From: Anaeramoeba flamelloides
Lineage: Eukaryota > Metamonada > Anaeramoebidae
Direction: 5' to 3'
DNA length: 64,000 nucleotides
Assembly: GCA_027625915.1 (NCBI GenBank)
Contig: JANTQA010000057.1
Location: 6,758,001 to 6,822,000 of the forward strand
Shown: positions 25,449-37,600 of the stretch, one piece after another
How positions within the stretch are numbered: the stretch's first letter is position 1
How the letters are laid out: each line of letters starts with the position of its first letter
The notes under the pieces: generated by a model
Database searches by the model: none
Told to the model about the DNA's origin: nothing
Seen by the model: the letters and a program-made list of their open reading frames with translations, nothing else
Program-made: the position numbers and the translations under genes

Positions 25449-27093
25449 ATGGGAAATAAACAATTACTTTTGAATACCCCCGAGTTTAAAACTTATTTAA
25501 AGACGATAAAAAAATCTACCAAACCAATAATTCTTTTAAAGTCAACTGGTGAAGTGATTTACACGAATCCTGTGACCTTTATATTTTTCCAAATACCAAA
25601 AAAAATCAAAGATCGATCTACTTTGTCTTTAAAAAGTTTGTCTCCAGAAACTCAATCACATGTAAATATCAAAACATTGACATACTTCAAAATACACTTT
25701 ACAAAAGTACTTACGTAAACACCACTACTTAATTTTTCTTCTATTTTTTGATTCGCACTTATTTATCTCGTGAAAAAAAAAAATAATTTGTAACTGATTT
25801 GTTTTTCTTTTTTCTTATCTTTTTTTCTTCTTTTTATTTCAGTGGTAAAATGGGTCAAGCGACTATACTTTGGAATTACAAACCATTAAACAGTTTACCA
25901 AGATGGGCCGAAGCAACACTTTCTCGTAACTATTTGCCACAAAACAAAAAAAAAAAAAAAAAAAAAAAAAAAATTAAATACAACTCTCTTGAAAAGGTGT
26001 TTTTACAAAAGTTTTAAAAAGTAAAAACCCAAAATTGTATGACTCGCTTTTTTAAGACAATTTGAAAATACTTTTTAAATCTCTTTTAGTTCTCACTTTT
26101 TGAAAAACCGATGTAAAAAATTTCCATTTTTATATTTAATTTTTATCTTTTTCAAACAAAAATCAAAAAACGGTTTTTTTTCTCTTCACAAACAAAGGGT
26201 TTTATTTTGGAAAGGAATTGATTGTTCAAGTCTATTTAGAACCAAAAAACTCCATTACTCGGAATCAAAACGACGAAGAACAGGAAGAGATCAAAAATTT
26301 CTTGAAGGCAGGAGATCAAGTCAAGGAAAAAAACTTTGCTTGGAAATCTGAAATAGATTCCTCAAGTGACGTTGGTTCTGTGTATATTGAAGATGAAAAA
26401 ACAATCCAGATAAAAAAAAAATTCAAATTAATTAACACACTATTCATTACGAAAAGCGAAAGTAACCTCAACAAAGACAAAGAGAAGGAGAACACAGACA
26501 AGAATAAGAGTAGCAGTATTAAAATACCAACACATTTAAAAAATGAAATTAACAAAAACTATTTAAAAATCCCTAAATCCCAATTAATTGATCACCAAAT
26601 AAGCAAAATTATTCAACTCCACAACGACATAATTCTTTATAAAGAACAACGCAGCCAAATTTTAAAAGAAAGAATTCATGACGAAAACTTGATTGTGCAA
26701 TTAAAAATGAATGAATTAAAAAGCCAATTGTCAAGAAGAAGGGAAGGGCAAGACAGTGAAACTAGTAAAATTAAAAAATTAAGGGAGGAGAACCAATCAC
26801 TACATGAGCAATTTCAGAATATAAGCAAATTAATAGATTCCTATTTGAAAGAAAACGAAAATAATAATGAAAAAAATGAAACTGGCAGCGATGTTGATGA
26901 GAAGGAGAATAAAAACAGAACTGGAAGTGAAAGTGAAAGTGAAACGAAAAATGAGAGTGGGAGTGATACTGAAGGTGAAAGTGAGAACGGGGAGGAGAAG
27001 GAGAAGGAGAATGATAATGAAAATGAAAATGATATCAAATTAAAAGGGATTCTATTAGAAATTAAAGAGAAAATTGGAATGAAAATTAAATAA
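25449..27093 (+). CDS. PAS-like domain protein with coiled coil and acidic tail (three exons)
   Basis: Exons 25449-25714, 25843-25925 and 26198-27093 give 414 residues. Intron 1 (128 bp) runs GTAAAC to a strong pyrimidine tract and CAG. Intron 2 (272 bp) runs GTAACT to CAAAG and removes a poly-A run. Both junctions keep frame: LT|GKMGQATILWNYK and TLS|RFYFGKELIVQVYLEPK. Residues about 20-130 look PAS-like: ILLKSTGEVIYTNPVTFIFF, then SLSPETQSHVN, a Trp-bearing strand and a final LIVQVYLEP strand. A helical heptad-like segment follows (about 185-270), then a tail of Glu, Ser, Asp, Asn and Lys repeats. The function is unknown; a sensory or scaffold role is only suggested by the fold. Exons were chosen by frame and splice signals, without transcript data. 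Confidence 0.7.
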
Positions 27094-28555
27094 ACACCAC
27101 AATTTTATTTTTCAATTTTTTGTATTTGTTTTTTTTTTTGGTTTTTCGTTTTGTTAGTCGAAGAAAATTTGTAACAATTTTGAGATCTAGATTGAGATAA
27201 TTTTCAATTAAAAATAAAAACCAAGAAAAAACTGAAAAAATTCAAAGATAAAGGGTTACTTGTGTTCGTACGTTCTAATATTTATTATGGCTCTAGAATC
27301 AAAAAAATTTTAAATATTCTTTGAATAAAGTTAAAAAAAGTAGTTAATTTGGATGTATATATTTTGTGTTTCAACAAAATTTTGAAAAAAAGTTAATTTT
27401 TGAGATTGATTCCACCCTATATTCATCTATCGTGAAAGTATGTTGTAGTTGGGTGGAAATGATAGTTGTTACTAGTGGTTTACCTGGTTTACATGACTCT
27501 AAAAAATCTATTATAAATATTATTTTTCAAAAATAAATTATTGGATTTTTTCCTAAGGATCAATAATTAAAAATTGACATTTTGGAAAACTTTTTTTTAA
27601 ATTTTTTTCCTAAGAGAAAAATAGAAACTCAAAATAATAATATTCCTTTATCTACTAATTCGGATTTTTAACCTCCGATAGTATTGATTTTTTCATTTTT
27701 TTAATTTCAAAGATTAGCTCAATAATAATTAACATAAAAAACACAAAGATTGGTTAGTTTTTTTTTTATTTTTTTTAGAAATTTAGTTAAATATCAATAT
27801 ATTTACAATATTTGATAAATAATTTGTCCAAAATGTCTTGTTTTATAATTATTTAAATTTAATATATATAATTGAATTTTTTTTTATTCTCTATTAACCT
27901 ACATTAGGAGACAAATCTTTGAAATTGTTTTTTTTTCAAAGCTAAGTGGAAAAAAATGATAAACAATAACCTTTTTTCTTCAACTATTTATATTTGTTAT
28001 TTCTGGATAAAACACCCTTTTTCTATATTACTCTGCTGATTATGAATATTATATTTTTTCAATCTCTTTTTTTTATTTTTATTGTTAGTAATAAATTCTT
28101 GTCTTGTTTGTAAAGGCCTCTAAATATGTGAAATAGAAGAAATATGAATGTTCACTAATTCTTTATTAACCCAGTATGTTTTTTTTTATTATTATTCATA
28201 AAAAAGGAATTCAAAAGATATTGTTATTATATAGAGTGCCATTTATTGTAAGAGTTTAAAGAGGAGGTAGAAAATAACTTTTTAAAAATGTAATAATTTA
28301 TAAAAAGACATTAATTTAGTCCAGAGTAATTATTTTTAATACTGTTAATAGAATTTAAAAATTCATCTTACTTTGATGATCTAAAAAAAAACATCAATAA
28401 AAAAACTTGATAAAATTTCTTCTATTTTTTTATTATTTTTTTTTTTTATTGAAGATCCTGGCATTTTGTAAAATAATTACTAACACAATAAGACCCATTG
28501 TTTTGACAACAAGCAATTTTTTTTCTTTCTGTGTGCTATAAATATCATCCTATCA

Positions 28556-28576
28556 ATATATATATATATATATACA
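28556..28576. repeat. (TA)n microsatellite
   Basis: About ten uninterrupted TA units. Similar tracts lie at 49835-49862 and 55926-55960. Confidence 0.9.
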
Positions 28577-29059
28577 TTGCTTATTTTCTCATTTTTTAAC
28601 CAAATAACAACAGATATTTTACAACTTTAAAATCTTTATATTAAGAATTAAAATTTTAAATTGGTCCCGAAATGTAGATTTTTTTCCTACAATTCTCCAA
28701 TTATTTAATAATACAAGATAATTTTTGAAAGATGAAGATAAACAAATATTTCTATTTTACTAATCTATGTTTAAATACATTTAAACCAATATAGCACTGA
28801 TGTGATTTACCTTTTAATAACAATATACTTTCATTTTAGACCTTTCCTCAATAGTCATTAATAACTTTATTTCATTTAAAAAATCAAATTATAATTAGAA
28901 AAAATTATTTTTTTTTCAATTTTCATTCAATATTGTCCTCCCTTCTTTTCTCCTCAAACTTTATTACTACAAAGCTTGAATTAATCCGGATTTTAAATTA
29001 TTATTGTGGCATTATTTATATTATTGTGATAACCAATTTTATGGTAAAATACCAAATTT

Positions 29060-29577
29060 AATTTGTTTCAAAGTTGCTGAAAGTGTTTTTCAAAAAAACG
29101 AATATTTTATCGAATTGACCTTTGAAGATTAAATAGGAAATATTTCAAATAATACCATCAGAGAATAATTGATATACATATGAAATCAATCTAACCAATA
29201 TCAATTTTTTTCTTGAAAATGGACAAACTTAAATTCTTCTAGGATACATTGAGAAAAACAACAAGGTTTATTTAGATCTTCCAATTGAAGAGCAAAGAAA
29301 TCCCAATAGGAATCAATATGATTTTTCGTATAATTTCCCTTTGTTTCAATAACATTAGAATAACACATTTTCACCAATAGATTCTAGATCTTGTATAAAA
29401 AAATGCCAAATAATTACATAGTAATTCGACCGAAAAAAAAAAAACAAAAAAAAGGTTAAAAAATGATTTCAATTTTGACATCTCCATAATAATTTTTTTT
29501 CTTCAAATTCCTATTCAAATCCTTTAAATACAACTAATTAATTCACTATAATGATAAAATTTTGACTTGAAAAATAA
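29060..29577. mobile_element. TIR repeat family C, copy 1 (most diverged)
   Basis: Colinear with 50300-50811 and 55168-55872. GACCTTTGAAGATTAAATAG, ATTAGAATAACACATTTTCA and AAAAAATGATTTCAATTTTG occur in the same order in the copies. Its own termini are eroded; TTTTGACTTGAAAAATA at the right corresponds to the better CTTTGACTG end of the other copies. Confidence 0.65.
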
Positions 29578-30662
29578 TCCAAATTGGATTATTTGGAAAA
29601 GTATGAACCAGTTGTAATTGGGGGTTCATTTCCATTTTTCTATTTTTGGATAAGTATATTAGTATAGTTATTTCTTTTAGATTATTTTCTTTCTGTATCT
29701 AAAAAATAATAATAATAATAATATAAAGAGTTTATCTTTCTTAAAAAACTGGAATTAATCACTATTATATAAAAAATATTCTAACAATTAGGTATTTTCA
29801 AAATATAGAACAATTACCTTTAAAATAGAACAGCTGGAGAATAAATAGGGATTTTCTAGAGTTTATATTACAAAAGTAAAAAAAAATATTTTGAAATCAA
29901 GTCCATTATTCCGATTTAATGTACTAAGTAGAAATAGAAAAATCTATTCAAAAACCATCTGATATTCCTCAATTTTTTTAAGATCTAGATTTTTGTTTAC
30001 AAAATATTTAGATATAATTTCTGTGATATATCATATGTTAAATAATATATTATGTGATAGAATTATTTTATTAAAAAGACATTTTGTAATTTCATTGACA
30101 AAAGACAATTTTTTGATAATTTTTTTTTCTAAATAATTAAAGTCTAAAGTAAAAATGGTAAATGAAATCAATTTAAAAGTAATAAAAGATTTTCGAAACT
30201 ACAAAAATTGATAAAGAAATGAGATTAAACATATTTTAATAAAAAAATTTTCAATGGATAAGAAAATAATTTTCGATTTGTATTCTAAAGTGTAGAACAA
30301 ATCATTTATGTTATACTATCCTCATAAGAAAAAGTAGCAATGAATACTCGAAATTTTATAAAAAATAATATTTTTTTCAAACAAGTTATAAAACACATCA
30401 AGCTAAGATCCGTAAATGGAAATAATGAACACCAAAACAATTATTTTTTTGTTGTTTTTAAACCAAAATTGATTTTTTGATTTTTTGATCGTTAACTTTA
30501 AAAAAATCATAGATTCTGGAATTTCTGTTCTGTAATTTGTATACGGGGAGAAGAATTATCAAAAAAATTAAATGGCAATTGATCTTGAAAATTTACACAA
30601 AAAATCTTGTTTGGAATTTCTTTTCCAGAATTTATTTTATAAACTAAATTTCATAAAAAATA

Positions 30663-31267
30663 GAGGTTTTGATGATGTCATGCTTAATTCACGATAAAGT
30701 TACAAAAATTCACCATAAAATTACAAAAATCATGATAATTTCGAACAAATTGCGATTTTTTTAAAAATTGCGATATTCAGAATTAGAACAATAATATGAG
30801 TAATCGTAATATTCTATAAAATCGCGATAATTATTTAAAAATCGTGATAAATGCCAAAATATTGTTATTCAAAAGCAATAGCGATATAATAGTTGATGTA
30901 TTTTTGGGTTAATTGAGAAATATTTTTACAAATATTTTTTTTTTCCACATCAAACAAACTCATTCCGTTTTTAAAAGTTTTTCTGTCTTTAAAAACTTTC
31001 AAACACTTGAAGACAATTCACAACACTTTTAAACACTTTCAAACATTTTTAAAAGGGGAAAGTGTTGTAAAAGTCAAGATATTTTTTATAAAGTGATTTC
31101 AAAACAATATTTTTTTAACTTATTGTGATAAATATTTTATCACGATAATGTGAAATATCACGATTTTAGGATTTTTTCGAGATAAAGTTGGATTAATCGC
31201 GATTTTTTTAATGTTTTCGCTATTTTATTGTTAATATCGTGATAATATATGTTATCATCAAAACCCC
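30663..31267. mobile_element. 605-bp TA-flanked TIR element rich in ATCGCGAT-like motifs (family D, copy 1)
   Basis: TA on both sides (30661-30662, 31268-31269). Termini are GAGGTTTTGATGATGTCAT and, inverted, GGGGTTTTGATGATAACAT. Both subterminal regions carry many variants of ATCGCGAT/ATCGTGAT on both strands, an extreme density of CG for this DNA. A second, interrupted copy lies at about 49095-50299. No coding capacity. Confidence 0.8.
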
Positions 31268-32863
31268 TAATGGATCAATTTTTCTTGATTTTTTTTTCAT
31301 TTTATTTTTAGCTGAAAAATAAATATTTCTAGTGTTTAGAATTGAATATTAAAATACTACTTTTTTTATTTTATTAGATAACTTCATTTTATAAAAAATT
31401 TTATTTTCAAAATTTGGTTTTTAATGGCCGAATTTTTTTAAAATGGAGTTTATAAAAAGATTACAGGATAACACTAATAATTACAACTATTATTTTTCAC
31501 CTCAAAAAAATGATTGTAGTCAAAATTGAAATTATCAAATTCTTAGAATTCAAACATCAGACTTGATACTAAAAACTTCAATATTTCAGCACTAATTAAA
31601 AATTTTAAATCTAAGCCAACCAAAGTGCTGAAGTTTACCTTCAAAACAATTGTTTTTAAATTTTAGACTTTAAAGTTTCAAAATTCAAATATGGCCACTT
31701 GAAAAAGTGTTATAAGAAATTTTTTTAGTGGTTTACTAAAAATGGTTTTATTGAAGTTTGTAGACTGCACTAAAGCGAACTCAACAAACTTTTTTCAAAA
31801 ATCAAATAGTAGATCGATCAAAACGTTCCTATTTCGCTTGTAGGTCTCAAGAAATTGTAATCAAGAAAGAAAAAATATGTTTAACTGTTGGGAGAAAAAT
31901 TTTGGACACAGAAAAATGGTTGGACACCATTTTTAATTGGGAACATTAGTAAAATTGAAAATCAAATCATATTGATAATTAGGTGAATTTTATATAAATT
32001 CAGGTTTAAATGTGTTACAAGTTCATTAATCTGTGGTTTGTGTAGAATACTCATTTGAATGGTTGATAACTTAAATAGATCTTGCTATTTTAACAAAAAT
32101 CCAAGTTTTTGTAAAGTTTACTATTAATTCTGAAAATGGCAATGTTTAAACTTGCTTTAGATTATAAGAGATAAGGTTTTGAAAAAGTAGAATTACATTA
32201 GTCGTTATTTTAATAAGTAGATTATTGTTATTTTCTTTAGTTATTTCACAAACGAAAGAAATAAAAAATCGTTTTCAGTAATGTTCAAAATTAAAATTGC
32301 TGCCCAACCATTTTTCTCTCAACAGTAAGTCCAAAAATTGAAATTGAACCAAGAATTCAGAACATGTCGTTTTAGTGTGTCCAGAATTTCTGATTTGTAC
32401 TCACAAATTACATTTCTCAAAAGCCAATATTTTGAAAGGTTATTTTTGTTCTAAGAATAAAATCAATTTTAGGAGTTCCTTTTTGTTTGAATTGGATCGT
32501 AATTCAATAAAAAAAAAAAAAAAACCTTAATTGACGGAAAGAAAAAGGTAATTAGAAAAGTGTTGGTGAAAGAGTTGGACGAAATTGTGGTTTTTTTTAA
32601 AAAAGATTTTGTTGTTGTAAAAAAAAAAAATAAAAAAGCAAAAAAAAATTAAAAAAAAAAAAAAAAAAACATTGTGTAAGGGTTAAGTGATCTTGAAATA
32701 ATTTATTTTCTTTTCTCTATCTAGCAAAAAAAATGAAGTTTTTAATTTGTTGAAAACAAGAAATCCTTCATTTTTTTTTTTTTTTTTTTGTTGGTAAAAT
32801 CCCAAAAACAAAATATCAAAATTTGGTTTGTGTTTTTTGTTTTGTTTTTATATTTTTTAGTGT

Positions 32864-33324
32864 TTATCTAAAACGTCTTGCTTGTCTTTCAGATTCCATA
32901 AGTACAAGAATATCACCTTCTTTAACTGGTCCTTTAACATTACGGATAAGGTTTCTTGTGTTATCATCAATAAATTCAACACGAACTTGGCTGACACCAC
33001 CTGATGCACCGGTTCTTCCAAGTACTTTTGTTACAGTTACAAGTGTTTTTTCGTCCTAATAGCGATCGAAGTTTAAAGAAAACAAAAAACAAGATTAAAT
33101 AATAAAAAAAAAATTTAACAAAAGAAAAATTAAAAAGATCTTGTTGGAAAGCAAAATATCAACAAAAAAAAAAAAAAAAAAAGAAAACGTACTGTGGACT
33201 ATTTTGAAGAAAATATTTTTGCGTTTAGGTTTGTGTTGGTAGTTGGAAGGTTAATTCAATTTGTTGTTAAAAAAAGAAAGGGTTTGTTTGTTTGTGGATT
33301 TTGTTGAAATTGTTAACTTACCAT
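32864..33324 (-). CDS. RPS28: 40S ribosomal protein S28 (eS28)
   Basis: A small-subunit ribosomal protein that binds rRNA near the mRNA exit. Exon 2 (32864-33055) encodes [20 protein letters not shown], then [20 protein letters not shown], and ends [10 protein letters not shown] with TAA. This is the complete conserved eS28 sequence minus its Met. Exon 1 is the ATG alone (33322-33324), followed directly by donor GTAAGT. The acceptor ATTAG sits immediately before GAC. The intron is 266 bp (33056-33321), phase 0. The total of 65 residues matches the family's usual 60-70. The ATG context is AAATAAAATG. No other ATG in frame is available because the exon is closed upstream by the splice acceptor. 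Confidence 0.93.
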
Positions 33325-34699
33325 TTTATTTAAGGTTTTGTTTATTTATAATTTAGAAAATAAAAAAATGAAAATGATTCGAAAGAAATATTGAACTATT
33401 ATCTCTTTCGAATTTTCTTTTTTCTTGTTGGAAAGTCTTTTTTGATTAAAAAATTATTTGTGTGTGTTAAACAAAACATCATGAATATATTTTTGGTAGA
33501 AATTTTATAACTTGATTACAATTTGCACTATTTTTTTAAAATAAGAAAAAAACTTTTTTAATACACCCAATTGTTGAATGTTGATTAAAAATTTCTACTT
33601 TTACATATTACTAAAGCTTTTTTATTTGATTTCTGATAAATCTAATTTGGTTATTAAAAATATTAACAGCATTCCAAAAATACCCATATTTTGAATAAAA
33701 TCTTAACTTTTTTTTTCTTCTGGTTCCAAGACAAGAAACAATTTCTAGTCAACTGGTATATCTAAGATTAAATCAATTTTGGATAGTTAACTCATTGATT
33801 TTTTGTCGTAAAATATGAAATTAAGAATGCAATTTGTTCAAAATAAATCATAATTTTCTCAATTTTTAGAACTTTGAGTTCTTGATTATACAACTTTTAT
33901 CTTAAATTAAACTCAATTTTTGTACAAAAATTTTCTTAATTTGATCCTTTATTTTTTTGAATTTTTTTAAATAAATAGAACTAAAGAAATCAGTACTATA
34001 CTTACTTATGGTTTTATTACCCCTTTCCAGTGGATCTATTAATGAGTAGGCTTTTTCGAAAAAATAAACCCACATATTATTTTGAAACAGAGATTTTAAC
34101 TTTTCTCGAGGGTTTATACTGAAAATGACCTTTTTTCCTAATCTGTAACCTGAATTTCATTTAGGATTTATAGTTCACCCAAAATAAACAAAAACCGAAC
34201 ACACAAGTTCAGATCATAAATGAAAATCTCTTTCTTTGAAAATAACTTATTTACAAACAAAAAATTCAGTAAAAATTTTTTTCCTTTTATCATTCAAGCA
34301 TCCTTATTTAAAAAAAACATTGAAAACAAAAGTTCTTTTCAGAAGAGCCCAATTCAATTCTTAGAATTCGATTTCAAATCAAGTATGTCAATATCTAAGG
34401 ACTTTCTCATCCAAATTGATTAATTATTATTTCAAAGAAGAAGAAAAAATTTTCATTTATTAATGAGAAAATGACAGTATTTATCATTTTTTTATTCTTT
34501 GTTTTTTCTTGGTTACTTTTGAAATTCACAAACAAGAATTCACAAACAAAAACTCAAAAGAAAAAGAAAAAGAAACAAAAACAAAAACAAAACAGACAAA
34601 TAAAAATCCAAACAAAAACAAAAACAAGCAAACCCAAAATATTCTCAATAGTCGTTCACAAATCGATTCACCAATAAGCAGCACACCAACAACTCCAAA
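33325..34699. other. Intergenic region between divergent eS28 and exportin-7
   Basis: About 1.4 kb holding both promoters. Lys/Gln/Asn-rich short frames at 34471-34712 overlap the presumed 5' leader of exportin-7 and read as CAA/AAA simple sequence, not as a gene. Confidence 0.5.
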
Positions 34700-37600
34700 A
34701 TGGAAGAATTAAACACACTAGAGGAATTGTCGATCAACGTATATGAGTCAACTTCCCAGCAAATAAGGAACAAGAGCGAAGAAACGTTGATTGAATTTAT
34801 TAATTCGAGTGACAGCATTTCCAAGATCTTGCAATTTTTGGATCACACGAATTGTGCGTATTTGCAGTTGTACTTGTCAACACAGCTAAGAAAAATTATT
34901 ATCGAAAAATTTGCTGTCTTTTCGGATAAGGATCTTGACGAAATCAAATTGGTAGCGCTCAATTTTTTAACCAAGAAATCCAAGGGCGTAACTAATTATG
35001 TCCAAGTCTCGTTCCAAAGATTATTAGCGATTGTAGTCAAGTTAAGCTGGGAGCCTGAGAGTTCACAGCAGGTCATCGGTGTGTTGACAGAGGTCTTTTT
35101 TTCCGACCAAGATCCAGCATTGTGCTTGATGGGATTAAAAACGTATGGGATCTTGGTTGAGCAATTTTCACAGCAAATTACAAGCGCAGAGTCTTTATTA
35201 CAGCATCGCCAAAGGACGATCAGCTTCCGGGGGCAAATTCTGTTAGACATTTTCCGATTAGGAATTCTGTCCTTGGAGTCTATTGCAACCAATTACCTTC
35301 TTGACCAAAATGAAACCCTTAACCAACAGCAAAATATTAACGGCATTGAAGAAACACTTCTATTGGGGACGAGGGCATTAGATTTGTTAGCAAAATGCTT
35401 ATCATTTGATTTTTTAGGATCGCCATACTATTTAACTCAAACGACGTCTGATAAATTTATTTTACAATTGCCCTCATGCTGGGCAAACACAATACAATCA
35501 AAGGACTTGTTACCACTCTTTTTCCTGTTGTACCAAAACGTTTCCAAATTTCGGGTAAAAATTTTGCAAGTCCTATTTTTTTTGTCTTCAATTCGAACTT
35601 CGATATATACCGACGAACAGCTAAAAATGGAATTTTTAAGCAACTTAATCTCGGGAACTTTAGAAGTCTTATTGAAATACCAATACCAAAATAATAACGA
35701 AAACGAAAATCTGAGTATTTTACAAAAATATATAAATGAAAATCAAGAATTTGACGAAAAGGATGAGGATTATGACCAATCAATAATCCATGGGCTAGCA
35801 AGGATCATTTATAAAATCAAATTAAATTACCAAATGAAGCCCTTAACTCAAACGGAACAATTTTTGCCTTGGATCGAAGAAATAGCCAATTTGACCTTTT
35901 CTTGTTTTGAAATGAAAATGTTGCATAACGCTGAAAACTATTTCTTAGAATTTTGGGGCAAATTGTCTGCATCGCTGAGGTACGTTCGGAATCAAGACGT
36001 TGCAAAAACACTGAAAAGGGTAGTACATGAGGTGCTGGCGAAATGGATAAACTTTGTTTTGGAGACAATTAGCAAAGAAGACGTGAAAACCACAAATACA
36101 TTCAATACCGACAACAACAGCAGCAGCAGCAGCAGCAGCAGCAATAACTACAAATTTGAAGACAATTTTGATCAGGACTCCTTTGATTTAATTTTTGGAT
36201 CGCATTCAAGGCCCCTAAGTGAGGAGTCGAGATTTATGATCACGCTAGAGGCCACCACCGAATTAGGGCTATGTAACTATTCTGAAACCACTAAATTTCT
36301 TTCAATATTATTCAAAAAAGCGTTTGACAGCTATAAAAAATTGATGAGCACCAAGGCGGGGCACCCTAAGTGCGGCAAAACCGCAGCAATATTGTCCATC
36401 TTGGTAACCTTATTTGGCTCCTTTGTCGGATCCAAGGATCGGAAATTAATTCACATGTCAGATAAAAATTCCTTAAACGAGGCAGCCGAATGCGATGCCA
36501 GATTAGCTTCCTTAGTTTTTAATTTGTTGGAGTGGAATGATTCCTTTATCTTGCAAAGCCGACATGATGGATACGAAATTTTGGAAACATCCTTTTTATT
36601 ATTTTTAGACATGTTTAGAAGAGCGTATGTTTCGCCATCGCCAAACAATAGAAATGTAATTTACCAGAGACTATATGAACTAACAAACATTAAAAATCAT
36701 ATCCATTTACTCAAAATCTTTATTAATAAGATCATTAATAACTTGCAAATATGGTCAAATTCAGAGTTAATTTTGCAAAGAACCTTAGCGTTATTTGACA
36801 AATTAACACAGCCCTATTGCGCAGGCCCACAACTATTATCTGTGGAAAAAATCGATAATTTGTTTATTAACCATACAGAATTTAAATTCCCCTTCCTAGA
36901 CAAATACACAGAAAATAGATCCTATAGAAGAAAATTTTATCAAATAATTACCACTTTATTGCTTTTAGAAAACGATCAAAAAATTATTGAACAAAATTTC
37001 TCTGTTTTTGTAAAGCCTTTTGAAAAAATTGGTAAAAAAATATTATTATTAGTACAATATTCATCATCATCATCATCATCATCATTGCCGTCGTCATCGT
37101 CATTGTCATCGTTATCGTCATCATCATTGTCATTGTCATCATCAACATCAACGACAAATGTTAAGCACCAAAAGTATTCAAAAAATGATTTAAAATTAAT
37201 CTTAGGGTTAATTAAAGATTTACTGGGGGTTGTGTCTGCAACAAATAACCATAGATCTTACACCTTGCTTTTTGACTGGCTATATCCAGACTTTTTTGAA
37301 TTGTTCAACGAAATAATACTTTCATTTTCGAATCATTCCAAAATTATTATTCAAATTTTGAAATTATTATCAGAAATTAGCTATAATCGTTATCAAAGAA
37401 TTTCCTTTGAGAGTTGGTCACCAAATGGGGTTTATTTGGTCAAAGTTTTAATCAAAATAGTTTACGATTTTAGTTCCAAATTGTTGCAGACAATCGCAAA
37501 TAATGATGATATTAATTTTCTGAGCCAATTAAAAGATAATAATAATGTTTTGAAATTTTTGAAATTGCTATTACAAATTCTTGTAAGAGCAATGTCGGGC

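Larger units (their letters stand above)
27094..32863. other. Long non-coding stretch
   Basis: 5.8 kb with no reading frame I can support. Contains a (TA)n microsatellite (28556-28576), a family C element (about 29060-29577) and the 30663-31267 TIR element. The remainder is AT-rich with homopolymer A/T runs, especially 32500-32800. Confidence 0.6.

Noticed and set aside
34471-34712. Two overlapping Lys/Gln/Asn-rich frames before exportin-7
   Set aside because: They are translations of a CAAA/AAAC simple tract in the presumed 5' leader.
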